Below, piece after piece: positions 38,421 through 48,802 of a DNA stretch of 64,000 bases. Made by a program: the position numbers and the translations under genes. The notes under the pieces are model-generated. The model saw only the letters and a program-made list of their open reading frames with translations. It searched no databases and was not told where the DNA came from. This stretch comes from Symsagittifera roscoffensis (taxonomy: Eukaryota > Xenacoelomorpha > Acoela > Convolutidae), in NCBI RefSeq assembly GCF_963678635.1, contig NC_087070.1, positions 21,931,461 to 21,995,460 on the forward strand, in the 5' to 3' direction. The stretch's first letter is position 1, and each line of letters opens with the position of its first letter.

Positions 38421-41048
38421 TTTTGATTTTTTTCATGTTGTGATTAGATGATTTATTTGGTTCTTTATACTTTTGTGGTTTATTCTGATTATCTTGCTGG
38501 TTTAATCTGCATTCAGCAATGCTATGTCCGTATCTTCGAAAATAGTCACACCATTTTTTGAATGATGGTTTACCTTTGAAATTTGGGTTTTTCTTGTATA
38601 TATTCAAAATTTTAGTGATTTTTTCGGATAAATCTATTTCGGAGTTGTGTATATTATTTATTTGTGTTGTGGTTGATTGGATATTGTTAATGTATTGTAG
38701 TTTGAGATTTTCTGTCTCTTCTAGTTTCATCGTGATTTCTGCATGTTCTAGTTTATCTACTGGTTTCCTAAAATCTAAATCTGGCTCTTGAATTGAGAAG
38801 AGGTGTGATGCTCTCTCTTTGATTGCTATTTTTTGTAATTGAGGTTTTAGAGTCATCATTAGAATTTCCGTCATTTTTGTGTTTTTATAATCATGAGTAT
38901 TTAACGAGTATGCTTTTCGGACTAGTGTTACGATCCTTACTGCTAGTTGTTTTTTCGTTTCCTTCGGTAGTCTACGATTTTCATTGCATAAAACTCTTTG
39001 ATGTTGTTTGTTCCTTTCTGAATCAAACATTTTTGAAAATTCTTGTGTAAATATTTTCTAGTCTGAATTTATAGCTATAGGTAAAACTGAAAACTATTTT
39101 TGAGCTGCGCCATCAAGTGTGTCTTGTATTAACGCTGTGCGTCTATGTATCCAACATTGGTGAGGTGGTGTATTTATGGGTTCAGGTCCTATATTTAAAA
39201 TTAATTTTGCTGTGACTGCATTTAAAAAATCTTCTACAGAATATTCAGGGTCTGTACCTGTAAATACTATACCTGTTATTGATGATCCACCCATTAGGTA
39301 TGGATTCATAGTCATTTGAAGTGATTCTGCGGCATTTGGCATTTGTGAAAAGTTTGAAAGTTGACTTTTTTTTGATTTCATGTTGTTGTAAATAATAAGG
39401 CAGTGGGATTTCATTTTGCATTTGTGTTGGTTGATAATAATATGTGTTAACTGGGTTTTGTATTTGTATTGGGTGATAAGGTTGTGTATAAGTTTGGTTT
39501 TGTGTTTGCAATGGTTGGTGAGTTTGTGCAGTAGCTACGTTTTGTGGATAAAAATTTGTATTTTGGAATGCTAGATTTGGTCGAGGTTTTTGTACACGGT
39601 ATTCCTGTGTATATGGTGCAAAAATATCTGGTTGATAGTAGTCATCATCATCTGATGATAAATAGTTAGATGTATAGTAGGATGGTTTATGTTTGTTTTG
39701 TTTTGTTGTTTTTTGTTTTTATTCTGTTGAAAAAATGGATAATTTTCACTGTGGTCTTGTGAAGTTCGTGGATAGTCATGAAAAATTACTGAAGTTGTTG
39801 TTGGTCGTTGAAATTTTTGTCTTTGTAAAAATAAATGATTTTGAGTATTTGAGCGAAAAAATTTAGATAATCGTGGTCTAGTTACATAGTTATAAGTGTG
39901 TTCTGCAAAATTTTTCTTGCAGAACAAATTTTGATACGTTTGATAATCCATGTCTGATTACTTTGGGGGTAACGGTGGGTTTTACCGTTGATTGTAATGT
40001 TACCTGTGGTAGGGTTGGATTTTTAGGTCTTGGAGTTGTAAGCGTGGGATGTGTTGGTGAAATGCTTTGTTGTGTTGTTGTTATTACTGTTGTAACTATT
40101 TCTTCATTTGCGAAATGTGATGGTGTTTGGATATATTGTTTTATGAGATTCCTATTTCGATTTTGTTGTTGTATGAGAGTTGAGTTTAAACTCGGGTAGA
40201 AATCAATTATAATTTAAAGAGGTGTTGCGTCAGTTGTGAGTGGAAATACCTTAATATAATTTTTGTCATAGAAATTGTGCCAATTGCTTGACTTGAAATA
40301 TCTGTTGGTAAGTCAAGGAATAGTGGATGAGACCATTCAGGGTCCCAAACATAATCTAATTTTTCTGCTATAATAGTGTCATCAGTTGAATTTTGGAGTC
40401 TGAAATTTTTTCTTGTTGTGAAATTAAATCAATATTATGTGTGAAATAGTCAATGATGAACCATGCCAAGATGTTTTGTAAATCATGTTAATCGTTTGGT
40501 GAAACTTCGTTACATGTTTAGCTTTCACGGATTGTGTCTAAATATTCAGAGAATATTGTGATTTCATGTCTTACAGTTGCGTTATTTGATGTTTGAACTG
40601 GTGAAGTTCCATGGGATTTTGGTTTTTCTAGGATAGATAGATAGCTATAAATTATTTGAAATACTTCATTAGTAAATATTGATTTTGCTCTTTGTGAATT
40701 TTGGTGTTGTATATTTTTTATTTATTCTGTGAATACTCTTGAAAATTCTATATCTACATCGTCTGTTTGGATGAGATATTTACCATGAAACTTACTTGGT
40801 AATTGTATTTCGATGGTATAGATTCCATACTGTTGTGTCAGGTTACATATTCCTTTGAGATAGTGATCAATAATTTGTCTTTTAATTTTTACTTCTGGAA
40901 ATTCTGCTTTGCATTGACTAATTCCTCTTTCAAACAAGCTTGCAATTGAAATTTGACAAAATTGTGTTTGTCCTCTGTCATCAGTGAGGGAAGCAATTAT
41001 AAATAAGGAGATGGAGTTTTCATCTTCGCTTTCTTCATTTTGACTCAT
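38421..41048 (-). pseudogene. E1 gag with nucleocapsid, broken copy
   Basis: The frame starts at ATG 41046-41048 (MSQNEESEDEN). The N-terminal domain (DDRGQ, KIKRQIIDHYLK) is similar to E2. The middle is decayed. The C-terminal capsid-like part and the zinc knuckle (about 39030-38430) share one frame. The first knuckle motif reads CDYFRRYGHSIAEC, with the second cysteine replaced by phenylalanine. E2 has its gag stop just before this point, so E1 shows that a single frame once joined capsid and nucleocapsid or that E2 evolved a shift. Confidence 0.8.
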
Positions 41049-41477
41049 TTTTGTTCTTTAATACTGTCAAATTGTAATTTTCAATGTGTTTGATTGGTTG
41101 ATTCCAATTGTATAGATATAGACGTACTGGTTTATATGTGTTTTTTATTCTGCGTTTTCCTTGTATTGATGATTGAGATGTGGTGTCTGAGTCATAAAAA
41201 TATAGTGTATCATTATTTTGATAGTTTTTGTTTACGGAGTCTTTTAGTGTGTAGAATTCTTCTTAATGACTTGTTTCCGATTTCTTTGTTTTGAAAATTT
41301 TCTTCGTGTAATCTGTTTTTGTTTACTTAAAATTTTTCTTTTGAGTGTTTGTCGTTTTGTTCTAACATATCCTATTGACTGTGTATGTGGAGTGATTAAG
41401 AGGTCAAATTTTTTGTTGTTGACTTCACAATTGTGTAATATAATTGTTTGTTTATTTCCTAAATTGTCTACTGACAT
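41023..41477 (-). pseudogene. E1 basic ORF1, broken copy
   Basis: This is the counterpart of E2 61753-62220. It starts at ATG 41475-41477 (MSVDNLGNKQTIILHNCE) and keeps VRTKRQTLKRKI. A frameshift ends the first part at 41244, but the distal part (LYNWNQPI) remains visible near 41100. Confidence 0.7.
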
Positions 41478-42393
41478 AAGTTTTAGGATGATGGATGCAA
41501 TGTTTGAATTAGTGATTTTAATGCTTAAACTGTTAGTTCTACAATTTTTTGGTTAGTCTAACTTGGGTTGGAGAGAAAAGTATATATCGATTCCTGAGAT
41601 TGATTGTTACTTTCTCGTGACTAGTTTAAGTTAAGGTGTTAACTTAATTAATCTTACTTATGGGTAGTGATTGTGTTCAAGGGTTGGATAATAGTAAATC
41701 GGTCCACAAGGTTCAGGTATAATAAGAACCCAATTAGTTCGTTAGATACTATTTTAAACTTACTAAGTTTAAGTATTATCCTGGGTCAGGTAAGAGGGGG
41801 GGGGGGGGTCAAGTGAAGGATGAATAACTGGAGTTGTTTACTCTTTATCTTAATTAGAATGGTTAGTGTGACTTAAAAAGGTTGGATAGTCAATCGACGT
41901 TTGAGGTCGTTAGACATTTTGTTAAATGTGCGGGGGTGAACAAAATTGTTCTATTTGATCCAAGGATAAGCCTTGATGATCAAAATATAAATTTGGTGAA
42001 ATTGAATTTAGTTTAGGTAAAAATGATTTAAAGATCCAAGGAAAGCCTTGATGATCTGTGAAGTTTAAAAGGTTTAAGTTAAAGGTAAAAAAAGAATTAG
42101 GATTGAACTTTATAAAATAAGTTACGCTTTATTTATTTAGAAATTTTAGATTTTAGTTTTTGATGATGTTAGTGGGTTTAGGATTTGCTGTTATATTTTA
42201 GGTGATGAAGCTTGAGATGCAGAGATGATTTATATATTCCTAAGAGTTTGTGTATTTACTAACTAACTTTTAAGTTTTATTTTCAATAAACATTCTTTCT
42301 AGATATCTTTTCAATTTTGCTGCAGATTTAAAGAAACAATTAGGGATATTTTTATCAATCGTTATTGTACAATAATAGGTTTAGCGCCTGTAA
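41478..42393 (-). other. E1 5' leader with two hairpins
   Basis: No gene is supported here. Two imperfect inverted repeats, gatccaaggataagccttg plus atgatc at 41958-41980 and a similar one at 42033-42056, match the pair in the E2 leader. A run of G at 41789-41798 lies in a block otherwise shared with E2. Confidence 0.5.
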
Positions 42394-42690
42394 TTATCGG
42401 TGAAGATTTTTCTTCAGGATACTATTTTTATCAAATGAAAATCTAGATTCATTTCTAACAAAACTCTGAATGAAAAAGTTTGTGTTGGCTTTTGCCGTAC
42501 GACCATGAAATTTAAGAAACTTAAGAAAAATTTGATCTCGTGTTGGTAGATTTCTTCCTAGTCGTATGTCGTCTCTTGTCCGAGGTATTTTTCCGATACC
42601 GGGTAGTTCTCGTATTGTTCGGAATAATGGCTCTGATCTATTGAGTCGTAGAGATATTTCAATTAAATTATTATCGTGTAACGTTTTTGA
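42394..42690 (-). pseudogene. E1 leader ORF, counterpart of E2 63157-63390
   Basis: The frame reads NLIEISLRLNRSEPLFRTI, then RTRDDIR and RNLP, and stays open to TAA 42394-42396. No ATG is seen in the matching position. Changes relative to E2 are split about evenly between silent and replacement, which is weaker than expected for a strongly selected gene. Confidence 0.35.
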
Positions 42691-42760
42691 GAATGTTTTT
42701 GTCTAAGTCTAATCTATTTTTGGTTAGCTCTAAACTATTTTTTACTTAAGGTCTTATTCG

Positions 42761-42778
42761 AGACTTATGGTCGCACCA
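42761..42778 (-). other. primer-binding site of E1
   Basis: Two bases inside the 5' LTR the minus strand reads TGGTGCGACCATAAGTCTCG, the same as in E2. The tRNA was not identified. Confidence 0.65.
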
Positions 42779-42780
42779 GA

Positions 42781-43156
42781 TGAGTTAGGACCTTCAGGTT
42801 AACTCATAGAGTAATTTCAGATAGGGTACACCGTCTGCTCGTCACGCTTTCATTTTCGGCCGGATAGATTCGAGCAACTTCTTAGTCTAATATCAATCTT
42901 AATCTTACTCTTATATTTCTTAGTCTCAATAGATCTAGAGTATATTGGTTTGTTACGAGTCGGTCTCTTGGAGAAAGCAACTAAGTTGTAAGTTAAATTC
43001 AAAATGTTTTGGTGCTGAAATTACAAGTAACTTCAGCACTTACAAATAAGTGGGTTGTTAGTTAGATGGAGTGTGATTGGTTAGTCTTTAATATTTAATA
43101 GGGATAAAATATCTACTTCATTACCACTAATAATATATAGTTTGGATCAGGTTCCA
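42781..43156 (-). repeat. 5' LTR of E1
   Basis: The LTR is 376 bp. It lacks about 30 bp present in the E2 LTRs (the part around ctcaggttgtttaactag). The dyad at 43012-43039 has one mismatch. Confidence 0.92.
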
Positions 43157-43160
43157 AAAT

Positions 43161-44038
43161 GGAAAAAAGCCCCAATTACAAGGCCAAACTGTGCACTGGA
43201 TAGGCGCCCAATTTTGTGTCTGTTTGTTTCTGGATTCATTCCAGAGACAAGTCTTTAAGCATACAATTTTTTTTTTGATAAAATTAAACCATTCCGCTGA
43301 GAAATCAAACAATATAAGGTAAGTCAACTTTCAAAAGTAGAAGTTCACGTACATATATCCTAAAAAAATCAGGACTTTGTAAGTGAAAATCACTTCGTTC
43401 TTGTATACTTAAAAAATGTGACGAATAACTCATAAACAGTTCAATTTGCTCACAAAGTTTTTTAAATTTTTTTTCCGTGCAGAATCATAGAAAATCGAAA
43501 TCCAAAACAGAATACGTTTTTAATTTTGCCCAAAAAATGGATATCTTTCGTTGAAGCTTGATGAGTAACTGTCTTTTAAATTATCTCGGCTTCATCTTCA
43601 CAACATCAAAAACTTGACTTCAGATCGAGGCTTTTTCCAGTTTCCCACCCCTCTCGTAAAATTTCAAAATGCCAGTTCGTAAAACGCTCTTCATAAATTG
43701 TTCACATGGCATTTTGCATGTAAGAAATCTATTAAATGTTTGTTCAGATGTTCACGCTGACATGTTTTATTGCAGCGTACCATGAAAAGTCATTTTAAAA
43801 AGACTTTAATATATTCAATTTGAGAAAAAAGCAAAAGAAACGAGCCCAGATCGTTCAGATCGAAAAGAGCCCAAAAAAGCCCGTTTTTATAATTTAAGCT
43901 CAAGCTAGCAATGGTAGTTAGTTAGCCAACAAATTGTTAGATGAGTATTTTTGGAACTCAACAAACATATGTAACAAAAACGTTTTTTTTCTTAAAATTT
44001 GTTCGAACTGTACTTTCAAGTTAATAAATAAACTGATA
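43161..44038. other. AT-rich spacer between E1 and the MITE
   Basis: Nothing is recognised in this stretch apart from the eight bases 44039-44046 that follow it, which are the left copy of the MITE duplication. Confidence 0.45.
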
Positions 44039-44046
44039 CCTACAAT

Positions 44047-44384
44047 CAGGGGCGGATCTAGGATTTTCTCGAGGGGGGGGGGGCGGATTTTCAAAAAGAA
44101 ATCAAAAATTTTGGCGATCTTTTTTTTTTTTTAGGTCGACCAAATTGATTTTTTGAGCTCTCCCAAAGCACTGTTTTGCCCCTATTTTGGCAAAATTTAA
44201 TTTCGTTTTTCGGCCCGCGCTCCCCCCTCAAAATTAGCAAATATTGACGCCTTTAGAAAAATTTTAGGGTCGGTCGGCCAAAAGTGGATTTCTTAAAAAG
44301 TACCAAAGGGGGACCCTTTGGGTCGGCAGGGTGTCGAATCCCTGAGGAAAAGACGTACGCCCCCCCCCCCCAAATCCGCCCCTG
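44047..44384. mobile_element. hAT-type MITE, 338 bp, with 8-bp duplication
   Basis: The ends are caggggcggat and atccgcccctg, a perfect 11-bp inverted repeat, continued by G-rich and C-rich runs. The duplication cctacaat flanks it at 44039-44046 and 44385-44392. Size, ends and 8-bp duplication fit a non-autonomous hAT element. It has no coding capacity. A diverged relative lies at 11450-11772. Confidence 0.9.
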
Positions 44385-44475
44385 CCTACAATCAACATTA
44401 ACATACTTTAAACAAATATCAAAACTCTCCCCATCCTTAAATCGCATTCAGTTTAAAATTGAGTGATTAGTACCG

Positions 44476-44740
44476 CTATATGTCTAAGCAACATTTAATG
44501 AAAACTGTTAACAATATTTCAGTTTTAGCGAGAACTAAACTCCTTTTAGATGATTCCTTTGCAAATGTCTCGTAATTGGGCTGCTCGTTTTGTCGGGGGT
44601 CTAGGTTTTCCACTTTCTGCGGTCTTAAGTGTTCGTATTGTGGGTAGACGCCTTCCTCTTGCACCCCTTTCAGTGAGCCCTCGGGGATGCCCAATGCATC
44701 ATATAGAGTCGGACTTTCTGTTATTGCTTCAACTCGAAAT
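44476..44740 (-). CDS. possible terminal exon of a host gene, unknown
   Basis: A good acceptor, ttctttgttatcag, ends at 44741 on the minus strand and is followed by an open frame to the TAG at 44476-44478, about 88 codons. The first part is protein-like and GC-richer than its surroundings, with LYDALGIPEGSLKG, VYPQYEHLRP and NEQPNYETFAK. The last 25 residues look less constrained. No upstream exon is visible before E2 begins at 44973, so E2 may sit in the preceding intron. The family is not recognised; the segment could also be a transposon remnant. Confidence 0.35.
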
Positions 44741-44744
44741 CTGA

Positions 44745-44968
44745 TAACAAAGAAATTTTGTTCGGATCTACTTTACAATATCCCCCCCCCCCTTGTATCT
44801 ACTAAAGAATCTCCACCCCTTTAAATTAAAACAGTAAATTCGCACTAAAGCGTTGTATGTAAATTAGAATTTTGCTTCATTCTGATTCGTCGAAAATCCG
44901 CTGCAAGTAATCTACGTGAAAGGGGGATTGTAAAATAGATCATTTTGTTTAACATGCGCGGCTTCTGG
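44745..44968. other. spacer before E2
   Basis: Contains a C-run at 44782-44792 and no recognised gene. The bases 44969-44972 (cttt) are the E2 target-site duplication. Confidence 0.45.
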
Positions 44969-44972
44969 CTTT

Positions 44973-45380
44973 TGAGTTAGGACCGAAGTGTAACTCATAG
45001 AGTAATTTCGGATAGGGTACACCGTCTGCTCGTCACGCTATCTTATTTTCGGCCGGATAGATTCGTGCAACTTCTTAGTCTAATACCGATCCTAATCTTA
45101 CTCTTATACTATCTAGTCTCAGGTTGTTTAACTAGTCTCTGCTAGGCTCAATAGATCTAGGGTATACTGGTTTATTGCGGCTGCTGAAGTACTCGGGAGA
45201 GTCCAACTAACTTCTAAGTTAAATTCAAATCTCTCTGGTGCTGAAATTACAAGTAATTTCAGCACTTACAAATAAGTGGATTGTTAGTTAGATGGATCAT
45301 GATTGGTTAATATTAAATACTTTACATTGGTAAAATATCTAATTTATCCAATCATAAAATGTAGTTTAGATCAGGTTCCA
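44973..45380 (-). repeat. 3' LTR of E2
   Basis: The LTR is 408 bp and begins TGGAACCTGATC on the minus strand. A polyadenylation signal AATAAA lies at 45171-45176 on the minus strand. The perfect dyad at 45238-45265 is described separately. Just outside, at 45381-45392, the minus strand is moderately purine-rich (CCGGATGGG) and may be the polypurine tract. Confidence 0.96.
45238..45265. promoter_or_regulatory. perfect palindrome in LTR U3 (second copy 63743-63770)
   Basis: gtgctgaaattac, two bases, then gtaatttcagcac form a 13-bp perfect inverted repeat. It is kept with one mismatch in each E1 LTR (24493-24520 and 43012-43039). It lies upstream of the AATAAA in element sense. It could be a dimeric factor site or an RNA hairpin in a read-through transcript. 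Confidence 0.5.
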
Positions 45381-46992
45381 CCCATCCGGGTTTTACAGAG
45401 TTTTTTAGAATAGTTTTTCTGCAATTCGAAGGATGGATGATGGGCGTTGGTATCTGGCGAACATCATATTTCTTGTCCGTTTTCTCTTGTTAGAGAAGTT
45501 CCAGGATGCTGGAATTAGGGACATCAAACGTTGTGTCTTCTTGCGACAACGACTGTGTTTCCGCAACAAACTCAAATCTGATTTCAGTATGGTTGGCTAT
45601 GTCAGGTTTTTCTGATTCTCGTGGAGAACTTCTTTTGTGTCTGATCTTGTCTGGGAATGGCGTGGAGATTGTGCGTGGAGGGGATGCCTGGTTACTCGGA
45701 TCTGTACGTATACTTGAACATCGAGGTGGTCATTGGTCTAGTTCAATGAAGTCCTTTTCTGCGAAGTCAAGTCGTACTCTAAATCCTTTGAGTTGTGATT
45801 GTGAGCGGCATATCGATTGTAGTTGGCCATTCTTTCTCGAGTGTAGTGGGGTCGTTTTGTCTTTGGATGTTCGTCCTTGGTGTTGTATTCTGATCTATGT
45901 ATTGCATAATGTAATTTACATTTTATAAAACTTTTATTAGTTTAATATTTTTTAATTATGATTTTAGTTAGTTGTTTTCACAAAAGCTTTTTGTTTTAGT
46001 TCAGTTATTTTGAAGAGTTACTCACCCTTGAGTAGCTCTTATTAAAAATTGGAGTGTGGTCACAAAGCGTGGATGTAGCGCGGTGGGTTAGGCCGGCTAT
46101 AGCATGCTCAGGACGTCCTCTTCTGGTGGGTTAGGCCAGGAGTGGGAGTATGATTGCATGCGGTTTTTGTGAGAGGTCCTGTTATGTGACAACGTTTTGT
46201 GTTAGGTTTGTTGTGGTTTTTCTTATGTTTTGTTGGTTGTGTCCTTTTACCAAAAATCAAATTGTTTGTGGTATGGGTTTGTCTTTCGACTTTTTTGTGT
46301 TTTATTATTTCTTTCTTAGACTTTATAATAGTCTTCAAAAGAATAAATTATCCAGTTTTAAACTGGGTTAATCCGGTTTGGGTACCGTTGGTTTCCTTTT
46401 CTTAATCATGCTGTTATTCTATGATTTGTGGTGTTTAGTAAGCTGCGTTGGTTAGTGTTGTTTAGTGTATAATTCCTTTCCAACCGGGTTAAAGGAAAGT
46501 TTGAAACGTGTTATCTTGTGTTAGAGTTGTTGAGTGTGAAAGCTTGAAATTGAAATTCATTATTTTAAACAATTCTTCGTGGGCGAGCTGTGCGAGTTTG
46601 GATAGAATTCTTGTGCGGTTGAATGAAAATATCAAAACGTTAGTACTGCATTTGCTTCTTATTAATTTACTACATAGAAATTCAAATTTTACTGCTATTT
46701 GTTGGGAAAAATTAAGTTACAAATTTTCATTATTATTAGATTTACTGCTTGTGGGGGAAAAATTTATAAATTAAATTACTGCATTGGTATTATATTTATT
46801 TAATTGTTAGTGCAAAAATTTAATAGAGTTTTAAACAGTTGTTGAAGAAAATTGCTATTTTTTATTTTTCTTTTGTGAATTTTTCAGATGATCGTTGGAT
46901 GAAGGCTAAAATGCTAAATAAGACGTGGATAAAGAATGGTGAGTTTCTAATATTTTAATTAGTTAGTAATATGTATAATTCATACTTACCTG
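45381..46992 (-). other. E2 3' region, conserved with E1, mostly non-coding
   Basis: This 1.6-kb stretch aligns in blocks with E1. It includes a near-identical run at about 45695-45740, and twin copies of ggtgggttaggcc at 46082-46094 and 46125-46137 around a short palindrome aggacgtcct. A 76-aa minus-strand frame at 46338-46108 is Lys/Thr/Asn-rich and not kept open in E1. A donor-like caggtaagt on the minus strand follows the ORF-X stop directly (near 46984-46992) but E1 lacks it. I think the region holds RNA signals more than genes. Confidence 0.45.
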
Positions 46993-48802
46993 TTAGTCGT
47001 CGGGGAAGAAACCGTGGGGGAAAATGTCGTGGATGAGATCGGAAGTTGTTAGTAATTTAGCTAAAATGCGGATGATATTTTTAGTTTGAAGCAGTGGCCA
47101 AAGCAATTGAAGTGCTTTAATGGTGGTTAGTTCTTCAGTGCCAACTGCAAATTCATGAGGTGTGTTTTGTATTAGATTATATAATTTGTGATTAAATTTA
47201 GTGTTATAGATGAATTCTAAAATGGGGATTTCTATAGGTTGTACAAACTCGTGTGGGATAAGGAAGGGTCGGGATTCTTCGGCGTTGAAGGTCTTGCTGA
47301 TAGGGCAGAAGATATACATTTGGGTTATGGGATCATAATTTCGAAGAATACCATGAAGGTTAGTATCTTTAATGCAATATGTGAAGTTAAGAAAGAATGG
47401 TGAGGTGTATTTGGAATTGATGAATTGAAAACGATGGTGTGGTTGTCTGGAGGGAGTGTGTAGATCAAAGTGATTTTGGATGAAACGATAATATGTATAT
47501 GTGTGAGTTTGTTTAGTGCGCAACATAATATCGTGTGAGCAGTGCAAATCTCTTTCATGTGGTGCAAGGAAATGAAAGGTTAGTGAAAATATTTGGAAGC
47601 GTTCTTTAAAACTTTCGTAGGCTTGTGTGTCTGTTAGTGTTTCTGAAATAATGTGATCAAACTTGCGATCGAAGATATTTAGTGAAAAATACATATGGTG
47701 TTTTAATGAAAAATTTCTCGGTGATTTGTGGGTTAGCGAAGCGATCGTCGTCTAAGAATTGATCTTGGTTAGTTCTGATGATGTTATGATCGTAATATTC
47801 TAGTGTATATTCATTAGCTCGGGGTGCAGTGTGTGTTTTTAGTGATTTTTTATATCCAATGTAGGTAAATTGTCTAGGTGTTAGTGGTGTAGTGAGTCGA
47901 TATAGCATGTCTTTATTTCGTTCTATATCGATGTGAGTGTTAGATAAAGGTAGGCAAAGGGGATTAGTAAAATGATAATATGATGTCCAATGGAGTGTAG
48001 GCATTAAAACGTGTTCGTCTACAAAGCTACGTGTTTCGTTAGTGTCGTGAGGGGTGTTTAAGGTGTATTGTGGAAATGAGGGTAAGGTGATAGCTAAAAA
48101 TTCTTTTGTGTTAGTGTGATTTGGATGATTTATATATTCACGGGCTGTTCCTGGTTTTGCTGGGAAGGGATGGTTGGGGAACTTTCTTTTAAAAGTGCGG
48201 TAAGCTCTATTAGTGCTGAGTGAAGATTCAGTAGATGTGGATGATGGTGCTAATGATTCAGTATAAACTGAAGAGGGTGTAGGGGTAGGGGGGTTGGATG
48301 AATCTATTGTGGATGAAATTTGGTTTATGGTTGGGGTGTCAAGGTGGTAGGGTTGTTGTTGTAGGGTAATAAAATTATCTAGTTCTGGGGAGATTCGGGG
48401 GGTGTCTGGAGAATGAGATGATTGGTCTGAATGAAGTGAGGAGTAGGTTGGAGTGACTTGGGAAGCATAAGAGGGTGTAGAATTGATTGGGTCAGGGTTA
48501 TTTGGTAGTATGGGTTGAAAAGGGGGTTGGGAAAAATTTGAAGAATTGTTGTGGAAATTATTGCATGGAGATGGTTCAGAGTCGGCAAATTCATCGGGGG
48601 TTTCAATATTCGGGTTATTGAGTTGTGAAGTGGAGTATAAAACTGAGATGTGTGAATTAGTATCGGAATTCATGCCTGATGTTACATTACTGGATGGGAA
48701 ATCGGGTGGCGGAAAAGCAAAAAGTGGTATTATTGTAATTGGAGTGGTGAGGTTGGTTGGGTGGGAATTTGATCGGTGTAAGGATCCAAGTTGTCGGCTC
48801 AT
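46993..48802 (-). CDS. ORF-X, post-env protein of about 600 aa, unknown
   Basis: The start ATG 48800-48802 overlaps the env stop as ATGA, an arrangement kept in E1, so it may be made by termination-reinitiation. The first 190 residues are rich in Pro, Ser, Thr and Asn (for example SSNPPTPTPSS). A more ordered part follows, with FKRKFPNHPFPAKPGTAREY, then LPSFPQYTLN and TLHWTSYYHF. The frame ends at 47657, but the neighbouring frame 47694-46993 carries on with the matching protein (HCSHDIMLRTKQTHTYTYY, then FPHGFFPDD). E1 shows these in one frame, so a one-base insertion at a T/A-rich run near 47680 splits it here. No signal peptide or membrane segment is seen. I recognise no family. Confidence 0.65.

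Larger units (their letters stand above)
24266..43156 (-). mobile_element. E1: giant env-bearing LTR element, 18.9 kb, decayed copy
   Basis: This is an old copy of the same family as 44973-63885. LTRs at 24266-24638 and 42781-43156 are alike but visibly diverged, and a 4-bp duplication aaat flanks the element (24262-24265 and 43157-43160). Gene order matches E2 throughout: leader ORF, basic ORF1, gag, pol, two small membrane ORFs, a Pro/Ser/Thr-rich ORF, env and ORF-X. All larger genes carry frameshifts or stops. At several sites E1 keeps a frame that is broken in E2, which makes it useful for locating E2's breaks. Confidence 0.93.

Noticed and set aside
41780..41800. G-run in E1 leader as a quadruplex
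   Set aside because: It is a single homopolymer run, absent at that length in E2, and likely a slippage product.
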